From positions 1 through 42,839 of the forward strand of contig JACCTH010000024.1 of the NCBI GenBank assembly GCA_013812505.1: a stretch of DNA of 42,839 nt, in the 5' to 3' direction. The position numbers and the translations under genes were made by a program. Source of the stretch: Acidimicrobiia bacterium. GTDB lineage: Bacteria; Actinomycetota; Acidimicrobiia; Spongiisociales; ZC4RG35. Below the pieces are notes generated by a model. It saw nothing but the letters and a program-made list of their open reading frames with translations. It had not been told where the DNA came from and made no database searches. This document shows positions 7,771 to 15,630 of the stretch, piece after piece (positions within the stretch are counted from its first letter, which is position 1; every line of letters starts with the position of its first letter).

Positions 7771-7850
7771 TTCACCCTGTCACATCGTTAACCGTCGTCA
7801 CGGTAGCCGCTATGCTTCCATCCTTCAACACAGAAACAGATTGTTGACGT

Positions 7851-7870
7851 TCTACGTTGATCTACGTTGA
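7851..7870. promoter_or_regulatory. Tandem 10-bp repeat, candidate operator
   Basis: TCTACGTTGA occurs twice head to tail (7851-7860 and 7861-7870), just after a TTGACG at 7844-7849 that could be a -35 element. The repeat sits between the divergent excisionase-like and XRE genes, where a binding site for one of these regulators is expected. Function is inferred from position only. Confidence 0.4.
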
Positions 7871-7887
7871 TGGAAGAGAATCTGCAT

Positions 7888-8523
7888 ATGTCCAGTCTCT
7901 ACACCCCCAACCAACTGGTCGCCTACAACCTGGCCCGGATCCGTAAACAGCGAGCCTTGACCCAGGAACAGACCGTCGAACTGCTCGCCCCGTTTCTGGG
8001 AGTGAGATGGTCGGTAGCGAGCCTGTCAGCGGCCGAACGGTCGGTTGATGGAAAACGGGTCAAGGAGTTCAACGCCGACGAACTGATCGCCTTTTCCCGG
8101 GCCTTTGACGTGCCGCTGGCCTTCTGGTTCACACCGCCCCCCGCCGCTGAAGATGCCCGCCTTGCTACCCCCGACACCGTCGACAAGGGCCTCCCCTTCG
8201 ACACGTTGGTTGACATCGTCTTTGGCCGAACGGACAACCGTCACACCCTCGAACAGGCCCTGCTGGCCGGCTCCTCCCACCCCGACCCCGGCCCTGTCAC
8301 CGGTCGACTCGACGCCGACACCGCCATCCAGCTCCGACGCCGGCTGCACGGCGCCTTCGGCGACCTCGGCCAAGCCCGCCAGGTACTTGAACGGGTCGCC
8401 TCCATGCTGGAACAACTCGACAACCCCGACCAGAACCTGTCGGCATCAGCCGGTACAGATGACAAGCAACCAGAACCAACCGACACCGGCCAACACCACA
8501 AGCTAAAGAGGAGCAAGACATGA
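7888..8523 (+). CDS. XRE-family helix-turn-helix regulator of integrative element
   Basis: Starts at ATG 7888, preceded nine bases upstream by GGAAGAG; ATG 7870 or TTG 7867 would add six or seven residues. Residues about 8-75 form an HTH_3/XRE domain: NLARIRKQRALTQEQTVELL, then the second half with SVASLSAAERS and the core closing with DELIAFSRAFDVPLAFWFTP. The rest, to residue 211, is hydrophilic, with a helical stretch near 135-170 and a polar tail. The stop overlaps the integrase start (ATGA), so both are made from one message. Such XRE-integrase pairs are common in actinobacterial integrative elements, where the regulator controls integrase expression. Its operator may be the tandem repeat at 7851-7870. 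Confidence 0.85.
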   Translation: MSSLYTPNQLVAYNLARIRKQRALTQEQTVELLAPFLGVRWSVASLSAAERSVDGKRVKEFNADELIAFSRAFDVPLAFWFTPPPAAEDARLATPDTVDKGLPFDTLVDIVFGRTDNRHTLEQALLAGSSHPDPGPVTGRLDADTAIQLRRRLHGAFGDLGQARQVLERVASMLEQLDNPDQNLSASAGTDDKQPEPTDTGQHHKLKRSKT

Positions 8524-9725
8524 GCCGACGGGCGCTGATCCGCAAACGATGCAGCAGCTGCGGCGCCACCATCCCCGACAAAGTCTGCCCCAAAGGACAC
8601 CGTCGATGGACCTGGTCATTCACCGTCGACATCAACCCCTCAGGGGCGCCCAGAAAGCAACTCACACGAACTGGTTATTCGACGAAGGTCGAAGCGCAGA
8701 GAGCTCTCGACGAATTCAAGATTGCTGCTTCGAGAGGCGAGTACGTTGAGCCGAGTCGGCTCACCGTCGGTGCGTACATCGATGAACGGTGGATTCCGAC
8801 CGTCCAGGCCAGACTTCGGCCCTCGACCTTCGAGTCCTACCAGAGGAATCTACGCCTCCACGTGCTTCCTGCCCTCGGCGATGTGCGCCTCCAGGCCTTA
8901 CAACCGACCGATCTCAACGCGCTCTATGCGCTCTTGCTCAGGGGAGGCAGGCGGAACAGAACCGGGGGCGGCCTTTCCGGTCGGACGGTCCGCTACATCC
9001 ACGCGATCTTACGCAAGGCATTGTCCGATGCCGAGCGTTGGAATCTGGTGGTTCGGAACGTAGCTGACCTGGCCGACCCGCCCCCGACACGCACGACTCG
9101 GCCACCGAAGATGCACACGTGGACCTCCGACGAGGTGCGGTCCTTTCTGGACCACGTCAGGCGGGATCGTCTGGCGGCCCTGTGGGTGATGTTTGTGACA
9201 ACGGGGATGCGGCGCGGAGAGATGCTGGGGCTGAGCTGGAGCGAGACCGACCTGGACCGAGGTGACGTTTCGATCGTCGAGGCTCGGGTCACAGTGGGAC
9301 ACGACGTCGTTGTATCCGAGCCGAAAACGCCGCGGAGTAGGCGGCGGATAGCGATCGATCCACAAACGGTCCTGGCGCTTCGAGAATGGAGAAAGCTCCA
9401 GCTCGAGGACAGGCTGAGGTGGGGTGGTTCGTGGCAGGACTGCGGGCTGGTTTTCACGCGTGAAGACGGCTCACCCCTCCATCCGGACGCGGTCAGCGGC
9501 TTCTTCGAGCGCCATATCGAGGCGGCTGGATTGTCGAGGATCCGACTTCATGACCTGAGGCATACGTGGGCCACGTTGGCTCTTCAGCAAGGCGTTCCGC
9601 TCAAGGTCGTTTCCGAGCGCCTGGGTCATTCGTCGATCGCGATCACTGCCGACACCTATCAGCACGTCACGGAGGGCATGGATCGAGACGCTGCCGACAG
9701 GGTCGCCCAGGTTCTGTTTCGTTGA
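8520..9725 (+). CDS. int: Tyrosine-type site-specific integrase
   Basis: A 401-residue phage/ICE-type integrase. A small Cys/His cluster at the N-terminus (C11, C14, C23, H27) looks like a zinc knuckle. An AP2-like arm-binding region and the SAM-like core-binding domain (about 80-185) follow. The catalytic domain has all active-site residues: R231 in TGMRRGE, K269, H344 and R347 in HDLRHTW, H370 in LGHSS and the nucleophile Y380. The gene points at the 3' end of the tRNA-Lys gene 140 bp downstream, the usual place for the attachment site of such enzymes. It is translationally coupled to the XRE gene. Nothing suggests that it is inactive. Confidence 0.95.
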   Translation: MSRRALIRKRCSSCGATIPDKVCPKGHRRWTWSFTVDINPSGAPRKQLTRTGYSTKVEAQRALDEFKIAASRGEYVEPSRLTVGAYIDERWIPTVQARLRPSTFESYQRNLRLHVLPALGDVRLQALQPTDLNALYALLLRGGRRNRTGGGLSGRTVRYIHAILRKALSDAERWNLVVRNVADLADPPPTRTTRPPKMHTWTSDEVRSFLDHVRRDRLAALWVMFVTTGMRRGEMLGLSWSETDLDRGDVSIVEARVTVGHDVVVSEPKTPRSRRRIAIDPQTVLALREWRKLQLEDRLRWGGSWQDCGLVFTREDGSPLHPDAVSGFFERHIEAAGLSRIRLHDLRHTWATLALQQGVPLKVVSERLGHSSIAITADTYQHVTEGMDRDAADRVAQVLFR

Positions 9726-9775
9726 GCCTTGCCTGCAGCTTCACGATGAACCTAACGACGTGTTCTTCGGACCGA

Positions 9776-9797
9776 TGTGGTCAGTCTGTGGTCAGTC
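9776..9797. repeat. Tandem TGTGGTCAGTC repeat, candidate integrase arm sites
   Basis: Two exact 11-bp copies (9776-9786, 9787-9797) lie between the integrase stop and the tRNA-Lys attachment region. The core TGTGGTCA also occurs in both arms of the dyad at 6912-6989. Short direct repeats near the attachment site are typical arm-type binding sites of tyrosine integrases. This role is inferred. Confidence 0.5.
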
Positions 9798-9865
9798 AGC
9801 CTCTCTCGCCTAACCCTTCTGCCAGGCAGTAGCGCGAGATCTCCAACCGCGACAGGCGATTTCGA

Positions 9866-9940
9866 TGGTGGGCCCGCAGGGAATCGAACCCTGGCCTTGG
9901 GATTAAAAGTCCCCTGCTCTGCCGATTGAGCTACAGGCCC
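9866..9940 (-). tRNA. tRNA-Lys (anticodon TTT)
   Basis: Read on the minus strand, the sequence folds as a tRNA: acceptor GGGCCTG paired with CGGGCCC, D arm GCTC...GAGC, anticodon loop CTTTTAA (anticodon TTT) and T arm CAGGG-TTCGATT-CCCTG. Discriminator A is followed by an encoded CCA (9866-9868). The top pair of the anticodon stem looks mismatched. The 3' end faces the integrase gene, so the attachment core is expected within about 9866-9900 and the integrated element extends to lower coordinates. Confidence 0.95.
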
Positions 9941-9971
9941 GGCTGTATTGAACCAGCCATAACCTGATGCC

Positions 9972-11816
9972 GTGTCAGCCGCCCAGATCAGGTTCGGGAT
10001 CTCTGGCCTGCCGCCGGGAGAGGCCAAAGACGACGCCGCCTTCCTCGATGGCTTGGTCGCGCGCGGGCACAACGCCTACGAACTGGCTTTTGTCACGGCT
10101 TTTCCATGGAAGGAAGCTCGGTGCCGCACCTTCGGAGAGTTGGCCCGAGAACGCGACATTTGGGTCTCGGTCCACGCTCCGTATTTCGCCGTTCTGACCG
10201 TCGAAGACGAAGACCGTGCCAAGCAATGCCTCGCCGCGCTGGAGCACACGATGAAGCTCGGCCGTGCCCTCGGCAGCCGGATCATCTGTGCACATTTTGG
10301 CTCAGCGCAAGGGCGCGATCCTGAGCAGTTAACGGAGATGATTCAGGAACGGCTCCGGCGGATCACATCCAAGGTCCAGCACATGGGGGTGGGGCTGGGG
10401 CTCGAAACCAGCGGTGCCGAGCGCAACTTCGGCACGCTGGGCGACATTGCTCTGCTGGCCGAGGAGTTCAACTTCATCAGACCAATCGTCGACTGGGCTC
10501 ATGTCCATGCCCAGACAGGAGGTGCCCTCACTTCGACCGCAGCGTTCGAGTCGGTGATCGGTTTCATCAAGGAGAGCTTTCCCGGCTGGATGATCGATCC
10601 GCTGCAAACCCAGTTCACCGACAACCTTTTCAATTCAGGGGGTGAAGTACGTCACTTGCCATACGGCGAGGGAACTCTGCGCGTAAAGCCATTGATCGAA
10701 GCCGCGCTGACCACCGATCTGGCGATGGTCGTCATCTCCGAAGCCCGGGAAGAATCCAGCCACGACGCGATCCAGGCAGAGCTCACTGAAACTCTGAAAA
10801 CGCCTTCGAAAGGCAGCGCCAGCGGACGCAAGCTCGATTCGGGGACGGTCGACTTTCCGGATCGGCTGCGAGCGCGTAAGGAAGGCAAGGGCTTCATCGT
10901 CGCTGGTCCGAGACCGCTTAGTTTGACCAATCTCGACAAGCCCTTCTTTCCCGAGGGCTACACCAAGGGCGACCTCATTCAGTACTACGCCTCGGTGGCT
11001 CCGCTGATCCTTCCTCATCTTGCTGAGCGACCGATTTCCATGTCGCGCTATCCCGACGGGATCAACGGTCCGACCTTTTACGAAAAGCGCGCTCCCGGCC
11101 ATCAGCCGCCGTGGATGGAGACCGCCAGCGTTCCATCCGATTCGATGGGCGGCAACGCCGATTTTCTGCTGGCTTCGAATCGAGAATCGCTGATGTGGTT
11201 CGCCAACATGGGTTGCATCGAGCTGCACCCGTTCCACTCACGAGCTGGCTCGCTCGACCGGCCGGACATCGCCATCTTTGATTTCGACCCGGCCGAAGGC
11301 GCGGAGTGGGAACAGGTGGTGGCCGGAGCGAAACTCCTCAACGTCCTTCTGGGCCAATTGGGTTTGCGCGGTTACCCGAAGCTTTCCGGATCCAAGGGGC
11401 TTCACGTTTATATGCCGATCGCGCCCAACTACGCCCATTCGCGGGTGCGCCGATTTGTCGAAGCGGTCGGCAAGCTGCTGGTGGCTGCCAACCCGGGCGA
11501 CCTGACGATGGAGTGGGACATTCCCCGCCGAAAGGGCAAGGTCTTTATCGATCACAACCGCAACGCCTACGGCCAGACCATTGCCTCGGTCTATTCGGTG
11601 CGCCCCCGACCCGGCGCCCCGATCTCGGTTCCCATCACGTGGGGCGAGCTCGACAAGCATCGGAACGGCGATTTCACAATCGCCAATATCTGGGAACGGC
11701 TCGCCCGTTTCGGCGATCTCTTCGCTCCTGTGATCCTTGGTGATCAGACGATCGAGGCCGCAGAAGATGCGCTCGCAATCGATACCGAAGACAACCTTGA
11801 TGGATTGGAAACTTGA
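9972..11816 (+). CDS. Endonuclease IV-like TIM barrel fused to LigD-type polymerase domain
   Basis: A 614-residue two-domain protein from GTG 9972. Residues about 5-275 are a xylose-isomerase-like/AP-endonuclease barrel related to archaeal-type Nfo. Expected metal ligands are seen as H68 (SVHAPY), H108 (CAHFGS), E145 (LETSG), D174 and H177 (VDWAHVHA), H228 (RHLPYGEG) and E257. The usual histidine near 212-214 is Gln. After a polar linker (about 276-305), residues 306-600 match the primase-polymerase domain of bacterial NHEJ LigD: FDFDP with D437/D439, SGSKGLH (472-478) and IDHNRN (526-531), ending in the PITWGEL block. It should remove damaged ends or abasic sites and fill gaps during break repair. 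No ligase domain, ligase gene or ku is in the window. It is the first gene right of the integration site. Confidence 0.82.
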   Translation: MSAAQIRFGISGLPPGEAKDDAAFLDGLVARGHNAYELAFVTAFPWKEARCRTFGELARERDIWVSVHAPYFAVLTVEDEDRAKQCLAALEHTMKLGRALGSRIICAHFGSAQGRDPEQLTEMIQERLRRITSKVQHMGVGLGLETSGAERNFGTLGDIALLAEEFNFIRPIVDWAHVHAQTGGALTSTAAFESVIGFIKESFPGWMIDPLQTQFTDNLFNSGGEVRHLPYGEGTLRVKPLIEAALTTDLAMVVISEAREESSHDAIQAELTETLKTPSKGSASGRKLDSGTVDFPDRLRARKEGKGFIVAGPRPLSLTNLDKPFFPEGYTKGDLIQYYASVAPLILPHLAERPISMSRYPDGINGPTFYEKRAPGHQPPWMETASVPSDSMGGNADFLLASNRESLMWFANMGCIELHPFHSRAGSLDRPDIAIFDFDPAEGAEWEQVVAGAKLLNVLLGQLGLRGYPKLSGSKGLHVYMPIAPNYAHSRVRRFVEAVGKLLVAANPGDLTMEWDIPRRKGKVFIDHNRNAYGQTIASVYSVRPRPGAPISVPITWGELDKHRNGDFTIANIWERLARFGDLFAPVILGDQTIEAAEDALAIDTEDNLDGLET

Positions 11817-12181
11817 GCTCGTCGTCCTTCCCGTTGCCGACAGCGATCGATCCCTCGCGTTCTATCGCGACCAAATTGGTTTTAATGTCGATCACGATCA
11901 GACGGTTGACGAGAACATTCGCTTTGTGCAAATGACGCCAACTGGTTCCGCTTGCTCAATCGCGTTCGGCCGCGGGCTCGTGCCCGACGATCAGGGGCCG
12001 ATCAAGACTTTGCAAATGGTGGTCACCGATATCGAAGCTGCGCACACGAGGCCTTAAAGACGCCGGTGTCGAGGTAAGTGACATCGCCGACCTCGCGTGG
12101 GGTTCGTTCGTCTACTTCTCTGACCCCGATGGCAATGCCTGGGCTGTCCAACGGGGAGTGCCGCGTACCGTCTCGAGCTAG
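11800..12181 (+). pseudogene. VOC/glyoxalase-like protein gene with frameshift
   Basis: ATG 11800 overlaps the upstream gene by 17 bp and opens a VOC fold: VVLPVADSDRSLAFYRDQIG is the first beta-alpha-beta unit, followed by LQMVVTDIEAAH. The frame then stops at 12055-12057. The missing second half, KDAGVEVSDIADLAWGSFVY and DPDGNAWAVQ, is intact in the next frame down to the stop at 12179-12181. One extra base near 12045 explains the shift. With it repaired, the product would be a normal 126-residue glyoxalase/bleomycin-resistance/dioxygenase-type protein. Whether the lesion is real or an assembly error cannot be told here. Confidence 0.75.
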
Positions 12182-12231
12182 AAGATCCACGAATCGAGGA
12201 CACGGCCGGTGGGCGAAAGGCAGAATGACTC

Positions 12232-13353
12232 ATGGACCTTTACGCCCGAGTCAACATCTTGGAGGGTCGGTCGGTGCGGCTGACCCATGGCGATTTGCGC
12301 GAAGTGGTCCACCTCGATGCCGATCCGGTGGGCCGCTGTCTCTCCTGGGAACGGCTCGGCGTTGACTATTTGCACGTTGTCGATCTCGATGCCGCCATCC
12401 GGCGGGAGTATCGGAACCGCCCACTGATCGATGAGATCCTCAAAGCCTGTTCGCTTCCGGTGCAGGTGGCCGGTGGTGTTCGTTCCGAGCAGGAGCTCGA
12501 TCGGTTGATCTCTGCTGGAGCGTGGCGGGTGGTCATGGGCACCGCGGCAATCGAGAACCAAAACATGGTTTGGGAAGCGTGCCGGGATTTCTCCGGCAAG
12601 GTTGTGGTTGCCCTCGACGTCCTTGGCGACGGCGAAGTGGTCACCGGAGGCTGGACCGGGCACTCGGGTCGCTATCTCGAAGAGGTGCTGGTGGAGATGT
12701 CCTCGGCCGGCGCCGCCGCCTTTCTGGTTGGCGAGGCCCGGCGTGACGCCCTGACCGAGCCGCCGGGGTTCGCAGTCCTGGCCGAGGCTCTGGCAGCCGT
12801 CGAAGAGCCAGTGATCGCTTCCGGCGGAGTGCGAGATCTCAACGACTTGGTGACTCTCAGCCGCCTGCGAGCCGGGAACCGGCAACTGGCCGGGGTGGTA
12901 GTCGGACGGGAAGTGACCGCGGGTCGGTTCACCATCGCTGAGGCTCGGCGGGTGATCACCGGGGAGGCGCCGACTCGAGCCCCAGGTCGGGTCGAAGGTT
13001 TGCGAGCGCTGCTACGAGTCTCCGACTTTGCCCGTTCGCTGGAGTTCTATGAACGAGTGCTCGGCTTCCGCCGCCTGACGAGCTGGGATCGGAACACGGG
13101 CTCGGGCCTGGTGCTCGAAGCCTCTGGGGGCGAAACCCTCCAGCTCCTGGGTCCGCCCGCCGGAAACACCTGGCCGCGGCCGAGCGGGGTTGAGCTCGGG
13201 TTCTTCGTTGAGGACGTCCAGGGGTGGCATGAGCACCTGGTGGCAAACGGAGTCACCGTCACCCGCGAACTCAAACGAGAAGCGTGGGGTGACACCGTCT
13301 TTGGCGTCGATGATCCCGACGGGATCAGGATCTGGTTCGGGGAGGCCCGCTAG
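12232..13353 (+). CDS. HisA-like isomerase barrel fused to a C-terminal VOC domain
   Basis: A 373-residue fusion. Residues 1-245 follow the HisA/PriA TIM barrel: VNILEGRSVRL, LHVVDLDAA (48-55), PVQVAGGVRS (76-84), VVALDV with D129, and VIASGGVRDL (194-203). The first catalytic aspartate of HisA (D8) is Asn8 here. The loop that reads TDxxxDGT in HisA/PriA reads VGEARRDAL. The second acid, D129, is kept. Residues about 255-373 are a VOC domain (ALLRVSDFARSLEFYERVLG to DDPDGIRIWFGE). HisA normally isomerises ProFAR in histidine synthesis. With these changes activity is uncertain, although lineage-specific HisA variants are possible. No other his gene is near. The end overlaps the convergent gene by 29 bp. 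Confidence 0.8.
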   Translation: MDLYARVNILEGRSVRLTHGDLREVVHLDADPVGRCLSWERLGVDYLHVVDLDAAIRREYRNRPLIDEILKACSLPVQVAGGVRSEQELDRLISAGAWRVVMGTAAIENQNMVWEACRDFSGKVVVALDVLGDGEVVTGGWTGHSGRYLEEVLVEMSSAGAAAFLVGEARRDALTEPPGFAVLAEALAAVEEPVIASGGVRDLNDLVTLSRLRAGNRQLAGVVVGREVTAGRFTIAEARRVITGEAPTRAPGRVEGLRALLRVSDFARSLEFYERVLGFRRLTSWDRNTGSGLVLEASGGETLQLLGPPAGNTWPRPSGVELGFFVEDVQGWHEHLVANGVTVTRELKREAWGDTVFGVDDPDGIRIWFGEAR

Positions 13354-14035
13354 CGATCCGGCGCTCGAGAAACTGGTTCCAAGTCTCGCCTGACTGGTCG
13401 CGGTTCGGGCTGAGATTGGCCCCGGCCCGTAATGAAGCTCCAAGCAATCCGCGCTGGTTCAAGGGCACGACGAGGCGGCGCAGCCCCGCTGCGCTCTTAC
13501 ACGATCGGGCGAGGGCCGCAGCCTCGTAGGCGATGGGGCCGCCGATGTCGGGACCGCGGCCGATCGGCTCGCCCACCGCGGCTTCGACGAGGGCACGGGC
13601 ATGGACGGTCGGATCGAGCACCTGATAACGAGTCGCGGCTGGGACCACCAGCAGGGGCCACCGGCGAGGCGTCGTGTACCAGCCCCAAATGAGCTGGTGG
13701 TACTGCGTGGCGCGGATGATCGTGTGCGGCGCGGCCGACAAGAGCTGCTCGCACTTGGTCTTCGCTTGGTAGTAGGCGCTCGGCATCAAGTCGCAACCGA
13801 CGATCGAGGGATAGACCACATGCAGACCGGTGCGAGCGAAGAACTCGGACTGGACAAGGTCGACGTCGCCCGACCGCCGACCATCGGTCGCACACACAAT
13901 GACCGCGGTGACATCGGTGAGATCGAGAGCCATCAGGTTTCTTCCCGCCGCCCGGTGCGGATGCCCGTGCCGCTCGAGCGCCGCCACCACACGTCGCCCC
14001 AGGGTTCCGGAAGCGCCGGTGACGAGAATTGTCAG
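13325..14035 (-). CDS. NAD(P)-binding short-chain dehydrogenase/NmrA-like protein
   Basis: About 236 residues starting LTILVTGASGTLGRRVVAAL, a Rossmann dinucleotide-binding motif (GASGTLG). Downstream are an ATDGRRSGDVD segment, YYQAKTKCEQLL (a YxxxK-like pair) and TIIRATQYHQL, typical of atypical SDR proteins that bind NAD(P)H and act as oxidoreductases or sensors. The reading frame extends far upstream, but that part is antisense to the aldehyde dehydrogenase gene. The likely start is CTG at 14035-14033, which overlaps the TGA of the upstream gene (CTGA), mirroring ATGA overlaps elsewhere. No ATG, GTG or TTG lies near the Rossmann motif. It is probably cotranscribed with the dehydrogenase; the substrate is unknown. 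Confidence 0.75.
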   Translation of the reverse strand: MTILVTGASGTLGRRVVAALERHGHPHRAAGRNLMALDLTDVTAVIVCATDGRRSGDVDLVQSEFFARTGLHVVYPSIVGCDLMPSAYYQAKTKCEQLLSAAPHTIIRATQYHQLIWGWYTTPRRWPLLVVPAATRYQVLDPTVHARALVEAAVGEPIGRGPDIGGPIAYEAAALARSCKSAAGLRRLVVPLNQRGLLGASLRAGANLSPNRDQSGETWNQFLERRIASGPPRTRS

Positions 14036-15594
14036 GTGCGAACTCGGGTCCGGCTTTGCTCCCGCATGTATTGGCGGAGGTAATAGGGTCCGCCGCCGCC
14101 GGTCCCCGAGGTGCCTGAACCCTTCCAACCGCCGAACGATTGGACGTCTGGCCAGGCACCCGTCGTCGCCCCCGCTTCCCGGTTGACATAGGTGACGCCG
14201 GCCTCGATGCGGTCGAAGAACTCCTCGATCTCCTCCTCGGTTCCGGCGAACAGTCCGGCGGTGAGCCCGAATTCGGTGTCGTTGGCGCGGGTGATGGCTT
14301 CCTCGAGCGAGGCGACCGGCATCACCGCCACGAAGGGCAGAAAGAGTTCGGTGTCCCATACCCACGAGGACTCGGGAGCGCTGACAACGGTTGGTTCGAC
14401 GAAGTTGCCGCGCTTCAGCTCACCCTCGGTGATGACCTCGCCACCAGCCAAAACCTCGCCGCCGCTGTCTTTCACCTCGGCGACCGCCGTCTCGAACCGC
14501 TCGACCGCGCTGCGATCGATCACCGGTCCCATGAAGATGTCGCTCTCAAGCGGGTTGCCGACCTTGACCTGGTTCGCTTCCTCCACCAGACGATCGACGA
14601 AGCCGTCGAAAGCCGGCTCTTCGACATAGACCCGCGAGCTGGCCGAGCATTTCTGACCGCTAAACCCAAACGCGCCACGCATCACGCCTTTGGCGGCAAG
14701 ATCGAGGTCGGCGGAAGCGGTGACGATGACCGGGTTCTTTCCGCCCATCTCGCAGACCGCTGGTTTTGGAAAGGCAGAAGCGAAGCCCTTGTAGATCCCC
14801 ATCCCGACGTCATATGAGCCAGTGAAGGTGATGCCAGCGACATCAGGGTGGTTCACGAGGATCGATCCGACCGTGCTACCCGAGCCGGTGAGCACTTGCA
14901 TGACTCCGGCGGGGACACCGGCTTCGCGCATCACCCGTCCGAATTCGAGCCCGGTGAGGGCGCCGGCATTCGACGGCTTGAGGATCACCACGTTCCCGGC
15001 GAGGAGGGCGGCAATCGACGGACCGCCGGCCAGCGCCATCGGAAAGTTGAACGGCGAGATCACGGCCCAAACCCCGTACGGTCGGAGCACCGACTGATTC
15101 TCTTCGTCTGGCGACAACTGAGAAAGGATGGTGTAAAAGCCATCGTGCTCTTCCATTTGCCGCGCGTAGTAACGGAAGAACTCGACCGTTTCCGCGACGT
15201 CGCCGAGAGCTTCGAGCCGATTCTTGCCGACTTCTAGGGCGACGATCGCGGCGAGGTCGAATTGCTGGTCTTCCATGACGTCGGCCGCCTTGAGCATCAA
15301 CGCAACGCGGTCTTCCCAAGGGGTTTGATCCCACTCGGGAAACGCCTCCTTGGCCGCGGCGATGGCGTCGTTGACATCGGCTTCCGTCGCTTGGGCGTAG
15401 CTGCCGATCACGATGTCCGAGTCGATTGGCGAGCGTTCCTCGTAGAGACCTTCGCCCCATCGTTCTTCGCCGTTGACGAGGAAAGGATGGCTCGCGCCGA
15501 GAGCCTTTTGCACCCTTTCCACCGCCTCCTCGTAGCTGCGGTTCAGCTCCTCGTTGTCGGCCGACATCGTGGCGTAGGTGATCTTCTGAGTCAT
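14032..15594 (-). CDS. Aldehyde dehydrogenase, 1-pyrroline-5-carboxylate dehydrogenase-like
   Basis: A 520-residue NAD(P)-dependent aldehyde dehydrogenase. The start ATG 15594 has a strong GGAGG a few bases upstream; the longer frame to 15957 is antisense to the next gene. Key features are PFNFPMALAGGP, the cofactor motif FTGSYDVG, the general base Glu in CEMGGKNP and the nucleophilic Cys in GQKCSASSR. The run from NHPDVAGITFTGS to GQKCS matches the PutA/RocA P5C-dehydrogenase group, which converts glutamate semialdehyde to glutamate in proline breakdown. A proline dehydrogenase is encoded about 22 kb away (37466-38380), so together they could complete the pathway. The substrate is inferred from similarity. 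A coupled SDR-like gene follows. Confidence 0.85.
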   Translation of the reverse strand: MTQKITYATMSADNEELNRSYEEAVERVQKALGASHPFLVNGEERWGEGLYEERSPIDSDIVIGSYAQATEADVNDAIAAAKEAFPEWDQTPWEDRVALMLKAADVMEDQQFDLAAIVALEVGKNRLEALGDVAETVEFFRYYARQMEEHDGFYTILSQLSPDEENQSVLRPYGVWAVISPFNFPMALAGGPSIAALLAGNVVILKPSNAGALTGLEFGRVMREAGVPAGVMQVLTGSGSTVGSILVNHPDVAGITFTGSYDVGMGIYKGFASAFPKPAVCEMGGKNPVIVTASADLDLAAKGVMRGAFGFSGQKCSASSRVYVEEPAFDGFVDRLVEEANQVKVGNPLESDIFMGPVIDRSAVERFETAVAEVKDSGGEVLAGGEVITEGELKRGNFVEPTVVSAPESSWVWDTELFLPFVAVMPVASLEEAITRANDTEFGLTAGLFAGTEEEIEEFFDRIEAGVTYVNREAGATTGAWPDVQSFGGWKGSGTSGTGGGGPYYLRQYMREQSRTRVRT

Positions 15595-15630
15595 AGAAAC
15601 CTCCGAAGCAAGCGTATCTAATCTCTGGAG
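15595..15630. promoter_or_regulatory. 36-bp divergent spacer
   Basis: Only 36 bases separate the starts of the aldehyde dehydrogenase and the molybdopterin oxidoreductase. The GGAGG for the minus gene lies at its left end. A TATCTA at 15615-15620 could be a -10 for the plus gene, giving a nearly leaderless message. Any divergent promoters must overlap each other or the coding regions. Confidence 0.35.

Noticed and set aside
10635..11237. Minus-strand frame over the polymerase fusion
   Set aside because: It is antisense to a conserved protein, without any ribosome-binding site or domain.
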